From Bacteroidota bacterium (GTDB taxonomy: Bacteria > Bacteroidota > Bacteroidia > Bacteroidales > VadinHA17): DNA of 64,000 nt. The stretch is taken from positions 156,351-220,350 of the forward strand of contig JAKPOU010000055.1 in assembly GCA_029547705.1 (NCBI GenBank), given 5' to 3'. Under the pieces are notes generated by a model. The model saw only the letters and a list, made by a program, of their open reading frames with translations, searched no databases and had not been told where the DNA came from. Shown piece by piece: positions 43,563-52,592 of this stretch. Positions within the stretch are counted from its first letter, which is position 1. Each line of letters opens with the position of its first letter. A program made the position numbers and the translations under genes.

Positions 43563-44777
43563 ATGAAGAAGGTATTTTTATTTTTCGCAGCAACAGCGTT
43601 CAGCATTGGCCTTTTATCACAGGAAGTGGCCCAGTGGCGGGGTCCCGCACGGGATGGTATTTACAGGGAAAGCGGACTGATGCAGAAATGGCCCCAGGCA
43701 GGACCGGAGATGATATGGCATTTTGATGACCTCGGGCAGGGATACAGTTCAGCAGCCGTAAGCTCCGCAGCGGTTTTTACCACCGGCATGACAGGCGGTG
43801 TGGGCTATGTGTTTGCGTTTGACCACAGGGGGAAGCTTCTGTGGAAAAAGGACTACGGAAAGGAGTGGGATGAAAGCCATAGCGGCGCCCGTTCAACTCC
43901 TCTTGTTGTGGGGGATAAGCTTTATATCATGAGTGCCTATGGAAAAATCACATGCATGAATACTGCAAACGGGCAGACGGTATGGTCTGTCGATTTCATG
44001 AATCAGCATGACGCAAGGAACCTGACCTGGGGGATAACCGAGAATCTTGTTCATGACGGAAACATCCTCTATTGTACTCCGGGAGGCCGTGATGCAAATG
44101 TTGTTGCACTGGACCGCAATACGGGCAGGATTATATGGAAGAGCAAAGGCAGCGGTGAAAGATCAGGATATTGCTCCCCTGTCATAATCAATCCTCCTTC
44201 AGGGAAAATCCTTGTCACAATGATGGAGAGATCGGTCCATGGCTTTGATGCTGAGACAGGAGAACTCTTGTGGAAGCACGGACATATAAATTCTTACAGT
44301 GTTCATCCGAATGTTCCGGTTTATATTGATGGTTACCTGTATTGCACGATAGGGTATGGCGTCGGGGGTGTTATGCTGCAGCTGTCTCCCGACGGTAAAA
44401 AGGTTACCGAGGTTTGGAAAAATGCAAAGCATGATCCAAAGATCGGGGGATTTGTTGTGCTTGGTGGCAGGATATATGGTGCCGGTGATTTTAACCGCAG
44501 TTTTTTCTGTCTTGACTGGAAAACGGGCAGAATCATTTACCAGGTCAATGAGCTTGCGCCTTCAAATATTATTGCCAATAACGGCCTTTTCTACGTTTAC
44601 GCCGAAAGGGGCACTGTAAATCTCGTGGAACCCACAGGAACAGGTATAAATATTGTCAGTTCGTTCAGGGTTCCGCGGGGCTCCGGTCCTCACTGGGCTC
44701 ATCTTGTAATAAAAGACAAGAGACTTTACGTCCGCCACGGAAATTCCCTGATGGTTTACAATATAGCAGCGGGATGA
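43563..44777 (+). CDS. Secreted PQQ-like beta-propeller protein
   Basis: 404 residues from ATG 43563 (an ATG at 43551 would add four). A signal peptide (MKKVFLFFAATAFSIGLLSQ) is followed by AQWRGPARDGIY, the entry block of secreted outer-membrane PQQ-like WD proteins, and by repeated propeller blades each with a W-rich strand (KLLWKKDYGKEW, GQTVWSVDF, GRIIWKSKGSGERSGY, GELLWKHGHI). No catalytic Asp/Ca site of true PQQ dehydrogenases is evident, so this is likely a scaffold or binding propeller rather than a dehydrogenase. Convergent with the M16 peptidase, 22 bases apart. Confidence 0.87.
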   Translation: MKKVFLFFAATAFSIGLLSQEVAQWRGPARDGIYRESGLMQKWPQAGPEMIWHFDDLGQGYSSAAVSSAAVFTTGMTGGVGYVFAFDHRGKLLWKKDYGKEWDESHSGARSTPLVVGDKLYIMSAYGKITCMNTANGQTVWSVDFMNQHDARNLTWGITENLVHDGNILYCTPGGRDANVVALDRNTGRIIWKSKGSGERSGYCSPVIINPPSGKILVTMMERSVHGFDAETGELLWKHGHINSYSVHPNVPVYIDGYLYCTIGYGVGGVMLQLSPDGKKVTEVWKNAKHDPKIGGFVVLGGRIYGAGDFNRSFFCLDWKTGRIIYQVNELAPSNIIANNGLFYVYAERGTVNLVEPTGTGINIVSSFRVPRGSGPHWAHLVIKDKRLYVRHGNSLMVYNIAAG

Positions 44778-44799
44778 CCGGTATGACCCGCGGCTCTTG

Positions 44800-47631
44800 T
44801 CATTTAATTTCAAGGATGGCAGGCTTTCCCAATCCGGCTTTCTCAAGCGGCTTCATCTGGCTGGCCGCATCGCCTGCCACCAGGTAATACATCCTGTCAG
44901 GGATGATGTATTTATTCGTTATGGCCCTGTGTTCCACCCGTGTCATGTTTCTGATTATCTCTTCCTCCTGTCTTACGTAGTCATCACTTAAACCATATTT
45001 GCTTATGGTTGAAAGCATGTTTACAAGAGCCTGATTTGTTTCAAAACGCAGTGCGTTCGATCTTATCATGGAATTTCTGATGAAAAGGATTTCATTTTCC
45101 CCGATGCCTTCACGATATTTCTTCATTTCGTCCCTGAAAATGCTGAGTGATTCAAAGGTGGCATCAGAGCGGACGCTCGACGAGGCAATGAAGGGAGCAA
45201 TTGTCTTCATTTCCTGAAATGAGCTGCTTGCGCCATAGGTGAATCCTTTCTCTTCCCTGAGCTTCTGCATCAGTATGCTTGAAAATGCCCCTCCAAGCCT
45301 GTAATTCACAAATTCTGCCTTTATGAAATCAGGATTGTCTCTTGAGATTGCAGGATAGCCAATGTAAATAACCGATTGCCTTGATCCGGGTATGTCCAGG
45401 AAATATATCCGGGATTTGTCCGGAACGTCCGGAGCAGGATATGCATTGAAGGTAACTTCTTTTACAGGCCATCCGGATTCCAGCGGCCTGAGTGCCTTAA
45501 TCACCTGTTCCTCAGTTATATTGCCGGAAACGTGTATCCTTGTTACCGAGGGGGATATATTTTTTTCGTACCACGACCTGAGATCATCAAGGGTGATTCT
45601 GTCTATTGACTCCCTGGTGCCGTCAGGATTATATCCGAAAATATGATCCGGGCCGTATACAAGTTTATTGAATGCAATATTTGCTATTCTGGCCGGCTGG
45701 GCTTCCGATTGTATTATTCTGTTCCTTATCCTGTTCTGTGCAATTGTGAATTCCGATTCATCCCACCGTGGTTCAAGGATGATTTCCTTAAGAAGGGCCA
45801 TTGTCCTGTCGAAATTTCTTGAAAGGGTACTGAGATTGATAACGAGTTCTTCCCTGCCTGCTGAAATGTTGATAGCGGAACCCAGAAGCTCAGTTTCTTC
45901 TTCCAGCTCTTCAGGAGTCCTGGTTTTTGTTCCCTGGGGAAAAACGGCAGCAACCATTCCGGCAACACCGGGGAGAGCGGTATTGTCCTGAAGCACACCA
46001 CCGTCTATCGTCACTTTAATATTAACCAGCGGAAGCTCGGTGTTGTTTATGCCATATACCCTGATCCCGTTCTGCAGTGTGGCTTTCCATACCGCGGGTA
46101 TGTTCACCTCCGGTTCCTTTCCCGATGGTGGCTCAGAACTGCGGTCAATCGCTGATTCTGTCTTTTCAGTCATCTCGTCTCCGCCGTCAGTTATCTCAAC
46201 CTGTACTGCCTCAGCTATGTTTTCTTCCATTATTTCCGCTGAAACTGAATTTGCGGCGGCAAGGCCGGTTTTTTCCCTTGGTACAAAACTGGTGACAACA
46301 TAATTCCTGCCTTTGATGTACTGATCATATACCCTTTTCACATCTTTCTGCTTCACAGCCATGATATTTTCAATATCCTTCTCAATAAAACCGGGGTCGC
46401 CCGGAAAGATATTATAATAGGCAAGTCTTATTGATTTACCCAGGATGCTGCTCAGACCATCATAAAAACCTTTTTCCGAAACAGCCTTTACTCTTTCAAT
46501 ATCCCTGCGGCTTATTCCTTCTTTTTCAAATCTGTCAAAAGCCTCAAAAACAGCATTTTCAATCTCGGCAAGAGATATTCCCTCATTCGCCCTTACTGAA
46601 ATCATGAATTCACCTGCAAGCTCTTCCGGACTGTTATAGGCATTTACAGAGGATGTCAGCTGTTTCTCCTTCACGAGTACCCTGTAGAGGGGGGATTTTT
46701 TCCCGGATGCCAGTATCTTTGCCAGAAAATCAAGCGCCCAGGCATCCTTGTGATAAGCCTGGGGGACAGGCCATACCATCGTGATTTCCGGAACATTGGC
46801 AAAATTGTCTTCGTGATAAACGCGGATGGTCTTTTCCGGAGCGGGTATCATGGGTGTTCTCCTTTCCGGCTGGCCGTGCGGCTTTATTTCGCCGAAATAT
46901 TTTTCTATCAGTTTTTTTGCTTCCTCTGTCTCAAAATCCCCTGAAAGGACAAGGGTTGCATTGTTGGGTCCGTAGAAATCCCCGTAAAATTCCTTCACAT
47001 CCCCTATTGTTGCATTCCGGATATCTTCCATATCCCCTATGGTGGTCCAGCTGTAAGGATGTCCGGCAGGATAAAGGCTTTTGGAGATGAGATATTCCGT
47101 AAATCCGTAAGGCTGATTATCATAGCCCTGTCTTTTTTCGTTCTGTACCACGTTTTGCTGTATGGCAAGGGCTTTTGGGGTTACGGAATTGATAAAGAAT
47201 CCCATTCTGTCCGATTCCAGCCAGAGGACTTTCTCAAGTGCATTTTTCGGAAATTGCTCAAAATACATTGTTACATCCCTGGTTGTGCCGCCGTTGTTTG
47301 ATCCGCCTGCAGCTTCCAGTATCCTGTCAAACTCACCTGTCGGCACATTTTCTGATCCCATGAAAAGCAGATGCTCAAAAAGGTGTGCAAAACCTGTTCT
47401 GCCCGGTTTCTCCCTGCCTGATCCCACATGGTACATTATTGCGCAAGCCATCATAGGATCGGAATGATCCTGGTGCAGTATGACCTGGAGACCGTTGGCC
47501 ATCACGTATTTTTCATATTCCACGCTGAACCTGTCCGCGGAAAATTCAGAGGACTTACTGCATGATGCATTGATGAGTGCTGTTAATGTTATCATTAAAA
47601 TGACTGTAAATGAATAAAAGCTTGTTTTCAT
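44800..47631 (-). CDS. M16 (insulinase/pitrilysin) family metallopeptidase lipoprotein
   Basis: 943 residues. The N-terminus has a signal peptide with lipobox ALINASC (Cys near 24). The catalytic half contains the inverted zinc motif HLFEH (near residue 84, with the remaining Glu ligand about 75 residues on), then a second, inactive half starting near residue 500 (VTIDGGVLQDN). A single polypeptide with one active and one inactive M16 pair is the usual peptidasome form. The linker between the halves is acidic (about 430-490). Probably degrades peptides in the periplasm. The lipobox cysteine is followed by Ser, which does not favour inner-membrane retention. Confidence 0.92.
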   Translation of the reverse strand: MKTSFYSFTVILMITLTALINASCSKSSEFSADRFSVEYEKYVMANGLQVILHQDHSDPMMACAIMYHVGSGREKPGRTGFAHLFEHLLFMGSENVPTGEFDRILEAAGGSNNGGTTRDVTMYFEQFPKNALEKVLWLESDRMGFFINSVTPKALAIQQNVVQNEKRQGYDNQPYGFTEYLISKSLYPAGHPYSWTTIGDMEDIRNATIGDVKEFYGDFYGPNNATLVLSGDFETEEAKKLIEKYFGEIKPHGQPERRTPMIPAPEKTIRVYHEDNFANVPEITMVWPVPQAYHKDAWALDFLAKILASGKKSPLYRVLVKEKQLTSSVNAYNSPEELAGEFMISVRANEGISLAEIENAVFEAFDRFEKEGISRRDIERVKAVSEKGFYDGLSSILGKSIRLAYYNIFPGDPGFIEKDIENIMAVKQKDVKRVYDQYIKGRNYVVTSFVPREKTGLAAANSVSAEIMEENIAEAVQVEITDGGDEMTEKTESAIDRSSEPPSGKEPEVNIPAVWKATLQNGIRVYGINNTELPLVNIKVTIDGGVLQDNTALPGVAGMVAAVFPQGTKTRTPEELEEETELLGSAINISAGREELVINLSTLSRNFDRTMALLKEIILEPRWDESEFTIAQNRIRNRIIQSEAQPARIANIAFNKLVYGPDHIFGYNPDGTRESIDRITLDDLRSWYEKNISPSVTRIHVSGNITEEQVIKALRPLESGWPVKEVTFNAYPAPDVPDKSRIYFLDIPGSRQSVIYIGYPAISRDNPDFIKAEFVNYRLGGAFSSILMQKLREEKGFTYGASSSFQEMKTIAPFIASSSVRSDATFESLSIFRDEMKKYREGIGENEILFIRNSMIRSNALRFETNQALVNMLSTISKYGLSDDYVRQEEEIIRNMTRVEHRAITNKYIIPDRMYYLVAGDAASQMKPLEKAGLGKPAILEIK

Positions 47632-47929
47632 TGAAATAAAATGATTGTATTAAAACGCGGATAAACGGAACTGCGAAAATATAAAATTATTTGCAGTCAT
47701 CTGCTTTTTCAGGGAACAGGAACAATTGTAAATTTTTATGTATATTTCCCTTTCAAAAAACAGGAGAGTGTAAAAAACCAGTTCCGGCATTTCCGGCAAG
47801 CTGCAGCGGCAGCAATATTTATACCCGTATACCGGCTGGCCCCCGATCATATTAGGTTATAATATTATGATTCCGTGATCGTTGATATGCATTAATGATA
47901 ATCAGACAAACAATAAATAACAGCATTAA
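47632..47929. other. Intergenic region, no gene seen
   Basis: About 300 bases between the divergent M16 and NagB-like genes. A minus-strand frame of 66 codons at 47650-47850 has no family likeness. I see no clear TTTG/TAnnTTTG pair for either gene. Confidence 0.65.
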
Positions 47930-48655
47930 ATGGAAACAATAATTTCAAAAACCCGTGAAATCCTGGGAAGAGAGGCAGCAGTTAAAGGTGCCGGACTTAT
48001 TCGTGAAGCGTTAAAAACAAGAGGTGAGGCCGGTATTATAGTGGCAACCGGTGCATCCCAGTTCGACATGCTCAGTGTGCTTGTAAAGGATGACATTGAC
48101 TGGTCGCTGGTCACCGCTTTCCATCTGGATGAATATATTGGCCTTCCGATAACCCATCCGGCCTCATTCAGGAAATATCTCAGGGAAAGATTCGCCGACA
48201 TAGTCAACCCCCGGGAATTTGTTTACATCAATGGGGAAACTGATCCGGCCGTAGAATGTAAGAGGCTGGGAGACCTGATAGGCAGACACATTATTGATGT
48301 TGCATTTGTGGGAATAGGCGAAAACGGACATCTTGCGTTCAATGATCCTCCTGCCGATTTCGAGACTGAAGAACCCTATATTGTAGTGAATCTTGATGAG
48401 GCCTGCCGCCGTCAGCAGCTCGGGGAAGGATGGTTTCCCTCCTTTGAAGATGTGCCTGAACAGGCCATCAGCATGTCCATAAAACAGATCATGAAATCCA
48501 GGGCAGTAATCTGCACTGTTCCAGATCTGCGGAAAGCTGAAGCAGTCAGAAACACACTGAAGGAGCCTGTTTCTCCCCTTGTTCCTGCCACTATTCTGCG
48601 GAATCATGGGAATGCCTGGCTTTTCCTTGACCAGGATTCGGCTTCATTGTTATAA
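47930..48655 (+). CDS. nagB: Glucosamine-6-phosphate deaminase/NagB-like protein
   Basis: 241 residues of the NagB/RpiA/SugarP isomerase fold. [13 protein letters not shown] (near residue 62) has the catalytic His-Asp-Glu block of deaminases, and [14 protein letters not shown] (near 126) is the NagB signature with the active-site Asp and His. NagB turns glucosamine 6-phosphate into fructose 6-phosphate and ammonia, used in amino-sugar catabolism. It is shorter than typical NagB (about 260), lacking part of the C-terminal lid, so related sugar-phosphate roles are possible. No nagA is adjacent. Confidence 0.82.
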   Translation: METIISKTREILGREAAVKGAGLIREALKTRGEAGIIVATGASQFDMLSVLVKDDIDWSLVTAFHLDEYIGLPITHPASFRKYLRERFADIVNPREFVYINGETDPAVECKRLGDLIGRHIIDVAFVGIGENGHLAFNDPPADFETEEPYIVVNLDEACRRQQLGEGWFPSFEDVPEQAISMSIKQIMKSRAVICTVPDLRKAEAVRNTLKEPVSPLVPATILRNHGNAWLFLDQDSASLL

Positions 48656-48704
48656 TTAGATGATCTGGTACATGCCAGTCTGATGCCTGTATATATATCA
48701 GGCC

Positions 48705-48920
48705 ATGAAAAAGGATTTGAATAAAATGAAAACCAGCAAGCTTGCTTTCAGTGTGTCAATCGGGCTGGTTATCGGTGCGGCAATAGGAGTGATTATTGGT
48801 GCAGCCACCGGTGAACTGGCATTGTGGCTGGCAATCGGAATCGGTTGCGGAATTGCACTGGGCGCCGGGGTTGGAGGCACCCTGGAAGGAAAAGACAGGA
48901 AAAAGAGGGAGACAGAATAG
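48705..48920 (+). CDS. Small glycine-zipper membrane protein
   Basis: 71 residues with two helices carrying G/A every fourth position (IGLVIGAAIGVIIGAATGE and GIGCGIALGAGVGG) and a charged C-terminus (KDRKKRETE). A second ATG at codon 8 gives a slightly shorter start. Glycine-zipper proteins pack in membranes; function unknown. It lies in a run of small same-strand genes ahead of an acetyltransferase (41 bases). Confidence 0.75.
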   Translation: MKKDLNKMKTSKLAFSVSIGLVIGAAIGVIIGAATGELALWLAIGIGCGIALGAGVGGTLEGKDRKKRETE

Positions 48921-48961
48921 GGCATGCCGGAATTATATTTGCCTGAATTATTTATGCAGAA

Positions 48962-49438
48962 ATGAAATACAGAATAAGAAAAGCAACTGAAGAGGATTTT
49001 CCGGCTGTTCTTTCGCTTATAAAAGAACTGGCTGAATTTGAAAAAGCTCCGGAACAGGTGACTAATTCAGTGGAACAGATGAAGAGGGAAAAGGATTATT
49101 TCCTGTGTTATGTTGCTGAAACCGATGAGAAAGAAATAATAGGAATGGCGCTCTTCTATTTTGTGTATTATACCTGGGTTGGCAAATCCCTGTACCTTGA
49201 TGATATTTACATCAGGAAGGACTTCAGGAAAAACAGGGTGGGAAGCGCGCTCCTGAGGAAAGTATTTGAAGTAGCGAAAGCTGAGGACTGCAGGAGGATC
49301 CGGTGGCAGGTACTGAACTGGAATGAACCGGCAATAGAGATGTACAGGAGTATAGGCGCACTGATTGAGGATGAATGGCTGAACTGTACTTTTGATGCAG
49401 AAGGGATCAGTAATTTTCTGAAAACCCGTTCTCCGTAA
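48962..49438 (+). CDS. GNAT family N-acetyltransferase (diamine/polyamine acetyltransferase-like)
   Basis: 158 residues, single GNAT domain: the start YRIRKATEEDFPAVLSLI, the acetyl-CoA-binding motif A (YIRKDFRKNRVGSALLRKV near 86) and the WNEPAIEMYRSIGA motif B near 118. The spacing and the sequence LYLDDIYIRKDFR resemble spermidine/spermine and diamine acetyltransferases, so a polyamine or small amine is the probable substrate. Confident on fold, moderate on substrate. Confidence 0.85.
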   Translation: MKYRIRKATEEDFPAVLSLIKELAEFEKAPEQVTNSVEQMKREKDYFLCYVAETDEKEIIGMALFYFVYYTWVGKSLYLDDIYIRKDFRKNRVGSALLRKVFEVAKAEDCRRIRWQVLNWNEPAIEMYRSIGALIEDEWLNCTFDAEGISNFLKTRSP

Positions 49439-49491
49439 ACACAGGGAATGGCAGGTTGTTTAATTTGTCCGGCTGGTTTAAAAAGAACAAT

Positions 49492-50448
49492 ATGAACAAG
49501 TTGCGCATATCAACAGCACAGTTTGAGAACAGAAGCGGCGACAAGGCCTATAATCTGGGGATAATAGGGGATCTGGCGCGGGAAGCTGCAGGGGAAGGCT
49601 CCAGTATCATTGCATTTCATGAATGTTCGGTTACAGGATACACCTTTGCCCGGAATCTTTCCAGGGACCAGCTGCTCGGTCTTGCGGAATATATTCCGGA
49701 AGGGGATACAATCCGTAAGCTTACTCGGATAGCAGCTGAAAATGAGATTGTTGTTCTTGCCGGACTCTTTGAAAAGGACCGTGATGACAGGATCTACAAC
49801 AGCTATGTATGTGTTGACAGGAACGGGCTGGTGGCGCGGCACAGGAAGCTGCATCCCTTTATAAGCCGGTATCTGAGTCCGGGGGGCTCGTATACCGTTT
49901 TTGATCTCCTGGGATGGAAATGCGGCATTCTGATATGTTATGACAACAATATCGCTGAGAATGTCAGGGCCACGAAACTGCTAGGTGCCGATATACTGTT
50001 CATGCCTCACGTGACGATGTGCACTCCCTCCACCCGTCCGGGAGCGGGTTTTGTGGATCCGGAGCTGTGGTATAACCGGGAAAATGATCCCACATCCCTC
50101 AGGCTGGAGTTTGACGGGATGAAAGGCAGGGCATGGTTAATGAAATGGCTTCCTTCACGGGCCTATGACAATGCTGCCTATGTGGTCTTTGCAAACCCGC
50201 TTGGCATGGATGATGACCAGCTTAAGAACGGCTGTTCCATGATAATTGATCCCTTCGGGGATATTCTTGCAGAATGCCGTTCGTTTCATGACAGTTTTGC
50301 AACTGCAAGCATTATTCCTGAAAAGCTCACTCAGGCCGGCGGATACCGCTATCTTGAAGCCCGGCGGCCGGAACTCTACAGGGATATAATAGGGAGGGCC
50401 CATGATCCCGAACAAAAAGTGAGCTGGCTCGGCAAGCCCGGGCACTGA
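49492..50448 (+). CDS. Carbon-nitrogen hydrolase (nitrilase superfamily)
   Basis: 318 residues from ATG 49492; an earlier TTG would add twelve unlikely residues. The catalytic triad of the superfamily is visible: Glu44 in AFHECSVTGY, Lys119 in RHRKLHPF and Cys149 in GILICYDNN. The C-terminus (KNGCSMIIDPFGDILAEC) matches the usual closing strand. Hydrolyses an amide or nitrile; the substrate is unknown. The next gene begins 28 bases downstream and the unit of three genes (nitrilase, 96-residue protein, trypsin-like protease) is tightly packed, suggesting a shared job. Confidence 0.88.
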   Translation: MNKLRISTAQFENRSGDKAYNLGIIGDLAREAAGEGSSIIAFHECSVTGYTFARNLSRDQLLGLAEYIPEGDTIRKLTRIAAENEIVVLAGLFEKDRDDRIYNSYVCVDRNGLVARHRKLHPFISRYLSPGGSYTVFDLLGWKCGILICYDNNIAENVRATKLLGADILFMPHVTMCTPSTRPGAGFVDPELWYNRENDPTSLRLEFDGMKGRAWLMKWLPSRAYDNAAYVVFANPLGMDDDQLKNGCSMIIDPFGDILAECRSFHDSFATASIIPEKLTQAGGYRYLEARRPELYRDIIGRAHDPEQKVSWLGKPGH

Positions 50449-50476
50449 GTTGACAGCTTGTTTAAACCGGGCAAAT

Positions 50477-50767
50477 ATGAAAAACGATTTTTGTGAAGCC
50501 CTGAAGACCAACGACCGGAGACGCCTGCAGGAATTGGCTGACAGTGTCCTTGGCTGCCTGGATTTACAGGAGTGTCAGCAACTGAATTTTAAGAAAATAG
50601 AAATATGGATCAGCAGTAATAATTGTGTAGCTTCCGTATCTGCCAGCCCCTATCTCCTTGATACCGATCCTCCCGTCAAGGAGTTTATCCTGAATCTCAG
50701 GGATGGCTCGGTCAGGACTTTGGGTCTGAGGTTGTCTCCCTCAAAATGGGAAATAATCATCAAATAA
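50477..50767 (+). CDS. Unknown 96-residue protein between nitrilase and protease
   Basis: ATG at 50477, 28 bases after the nitrilase stop; it ends 9 bases before the protease ATG. The sequence has an acidic and Cys-bearing N-terminal helix (EALKTNDRRRLQELADSVLGCLDLQEC) and a C-terminal beta-hairpin region (EIWISSNNCVASVSASPYLL and GSVRTLGLRLSPSKWEIII). No transmembrane segment, no recognised family. Small proteins in such a position sometimes act as substrates, inhibitors or adaptors of the adjacent protease, but no evidence here decides this. Confidence 0.65.
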   Translation: MKNDFCEALKTNDRRRLQELADSVLGCLDLQECQQLNFKKIEIWISSNNCVASVSASPYLLDTDPPVKEFILNLRDGSVRTLGLRLSPSKWEIIIK

Positions 50768-50776
50768 TTTATTGTA

Positions 50777-52324
50777 ATGGAAAGAAAGGATTTCGTACGG
50801 AAACAGAAGATGATGGAGGCCTCGCTCCGGGATGTGAAAACTGCTTTGTCCGGCATATCCGGCGTGGTGGCTGTCGGTATCGGACTGAAGGAATCCGGCA
50901 GGAAATTTACTGAAGAGATTTCTTACCGGGTCTATGTGCCTCATAAGAAGCATCGTACGGAACTACGGCCCGAGGAAATAATACCGCCCTCAATTGACGG
51001 TATTCCCACCGATGTTCTTACACCATATTCCATTGTAAATGATTCCGGAGTGTGCGGGGATGAGCGGATGACACTGAGTCTGAAACGTCCGCTCAGAGCA
51101 GGAATAGCCGTATCGGGTGATTCAGTCAGTTACGGGACACTTGGCTGGTTCGGCAAACTGCATGACGGGACTGATGTTTTGCTTACCAATAAGCATGTAT
51201 TGTATGATGATACCAATCAGACCGATCTGAGAAAACTAAAAACCGGCCAGCCCAGGCTTGGTGATCCCGCTGCCTGTTTTTGCTATGCATGCGGGAATGA
51301 TAATCTGATCGGGGAATCCCTTATAGGGATCCGTGATATCCATCCTCCCTCCGACACATCGGTGGATTGTGCCATCGCCAGGATTAATCCGGAACTGGCC
51401 CGGGATATTGTTCTGAGAATTACAAATGATTCAACTGAGGAGGTATTGTCAGTGTCAGGTACTGCCTCAGCCGTGATCGGTGACAAAGTGAGGAAGATAG
51501 GAGCCCGCTCGGGTTATACCAGGGGCACGGTAATACATATCGGTGACATTGCTGTTTCTGTTCCGCCTGATTCAGACGAAACAGCTGTTGCAGTCCGCCG
51601 GGGGCAGGTACTCATCATACCTGATCCTGAAGAGAGCTACCAGGTGAGAGAAGGAGGTGTCTGCAAGCCGGCTTTTACCAACAGCGGCGATTCAGGAGCT
51701 GTTATACTCAATCAGGATAACAGAATCATTGCGCTTAACTGGGGCGGTGACAGGACTACCGGCAGCGTGGGAATAACAATAGCCTGTAAAATCCAGAATG
51801 TACTGGACAAATTAAGCAGTGCCGGCTATAAAGTCACCCTTTCCGTCAGTCCGCCGGCGGGAGACAATGATTTTCCGGAAAAAGAAAAAACCGGCTTTTC
51901 AGCTGACCCGTCCGGTCTGAACATACTCGGCAAACTCCGCGATTCCAATAAAAAAAGCCTTCTGTACTGGCTGTATGAAAGGCATAACCGGGAAATCATG
52001 TCTTTGATCACGGGCTCCCGCCCGGTTGGTGTTGCATGGCAACGAAACCAGGGACCGGCCTATGTTGCTGCAATTGTCAGTGCGTCAGGCGATAAGAATT
52101 TCCAGATTCCTTTTGCAATCAATTCAGTATCCCGTGAGGCATTGCTGAAGATTCTCGGGAAGGTATTGACGGAACATGGAAGTGATTCCTTAAAAGCGGA
52201 TATAAAGCGATACCGGAAAGATATCATGAAAATTGCGGATCAGGGAAGAACCATTGAGGAACTGGCGCTAATTCTTAAGAAAGCCGGACTGATTGATGAA
52301 ATTCCTTCAGATGTGTTTAGTTGA
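50777..52324 (+). CDS. Trypsin-like serine protease with unusual N- and C-terminal domains
   Basis: 515 residues. The chymotrypsin-fold core has the triad H140 (LLTNKHVLYD), D197 (TSVDCAIAR) and S306 (TNSGDSGAVI). The first 95 residues form a separate domain: VVAVGIGLKESG, YRVYVPHKKHR and PPSIDGIPTDVL, a layout I recognise from Nal1-like and related bacterial proteases, where it precedes the protease. After residue 350 a mainly helical C-terminal domain follows (KLRDSNKKSLLYWLYERHN; KILGKVLTEHGSDSLKADIK). Cys167, Cys169 and Cys172 lie close together, with Cys296 before the nucleophile. No signal peptide is evident, so it is probably cytoplasmic. Third gene of the nitrilase unit. Confidence 0.85.
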   Translation: MERKDFVRKQKMMEASLRDVKTALSGISGVVAVGIGLKESGRKFTEEISYRVYVPHKKHRTELRPEEIIPPSIDGIPTDVLTPYSIVNDSGVCGDERMTLSLKRPLRAGIAVSGDSVSYGTLGWFGKLHDGTDVLLTNKHVLYDDTNQTDLRKLKTGQPRLGDPAACFCYACGNDNLIGESLIGIRDIHPPSDTSVDCAIARINPELARDIVLRITNDSTEEVLSVSGTASAVIGDKVRKIGARSGYTRGTVIHIGDIAVSVPPDSDETAVAVRRGQVLIIPDPEESYQVREGGVCKPAFTNSGDSGAVILNQDNRIIALNWGGDRTTGSVGITIACKIQNVLDKLSSAGYKVTLSVSPPAGDNDFPEKEKTGFSADPSGLNILGKLRDSNKKSLLYWLYERHNREIMSLITGSRPVGVAWQRNQGPAYVAAIVSASGDKNFQIPFAINSVSREALLKILGKVLTEHGSDSLKADIKRYRKDIMKIADQGRTIEELALILKKAGLIDEIPSDVFS

Positions 52325-52371
52325 TTTTTCCGGATAATCCGTTTTAAATTCCAAATTACTGTTAAAATTCG

Positions 52372-52400
52372 TTTGTTCTTCCGCGAAAAATTTATATTTG
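52372..52400 (+). promoter_or_regulatory. Promoter of the adaptor-TolC operon
   Basis: TTTG at 52372-52375, 17 bases, then TATATTTG at 52393-52400, both full matches to the Bacteroidota consensus at the short end of spacing. It would give a leader of about 185 bases before the adaptor ATG at 52593. Confidence 0.5.
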
Positions 52401-52592
52401 GGATTTTTGTCTCAATAAGCCGGAAATGGTATAAATGGTGCCGGGGTCAGGGTATGTTCGGTTATTCCCCTGTTCCTGCCGGATCATATTATCTTTACGG
52501 CAGCCGGATGCATGAATATGAAACAAATCCCGGAAGAATCAGGCTGTATCCTGTATTGAAATTTATATTATTTACATGTTAAATACTCTCAT

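Noticed and set aside
52373..52582. Plus-strand 69-codon frame ahead of the adaptor
   Set aside because: It lies on the promoter (52372-52400), begins with a non-ATG codon in the -33 region and has no likeness to a protein.
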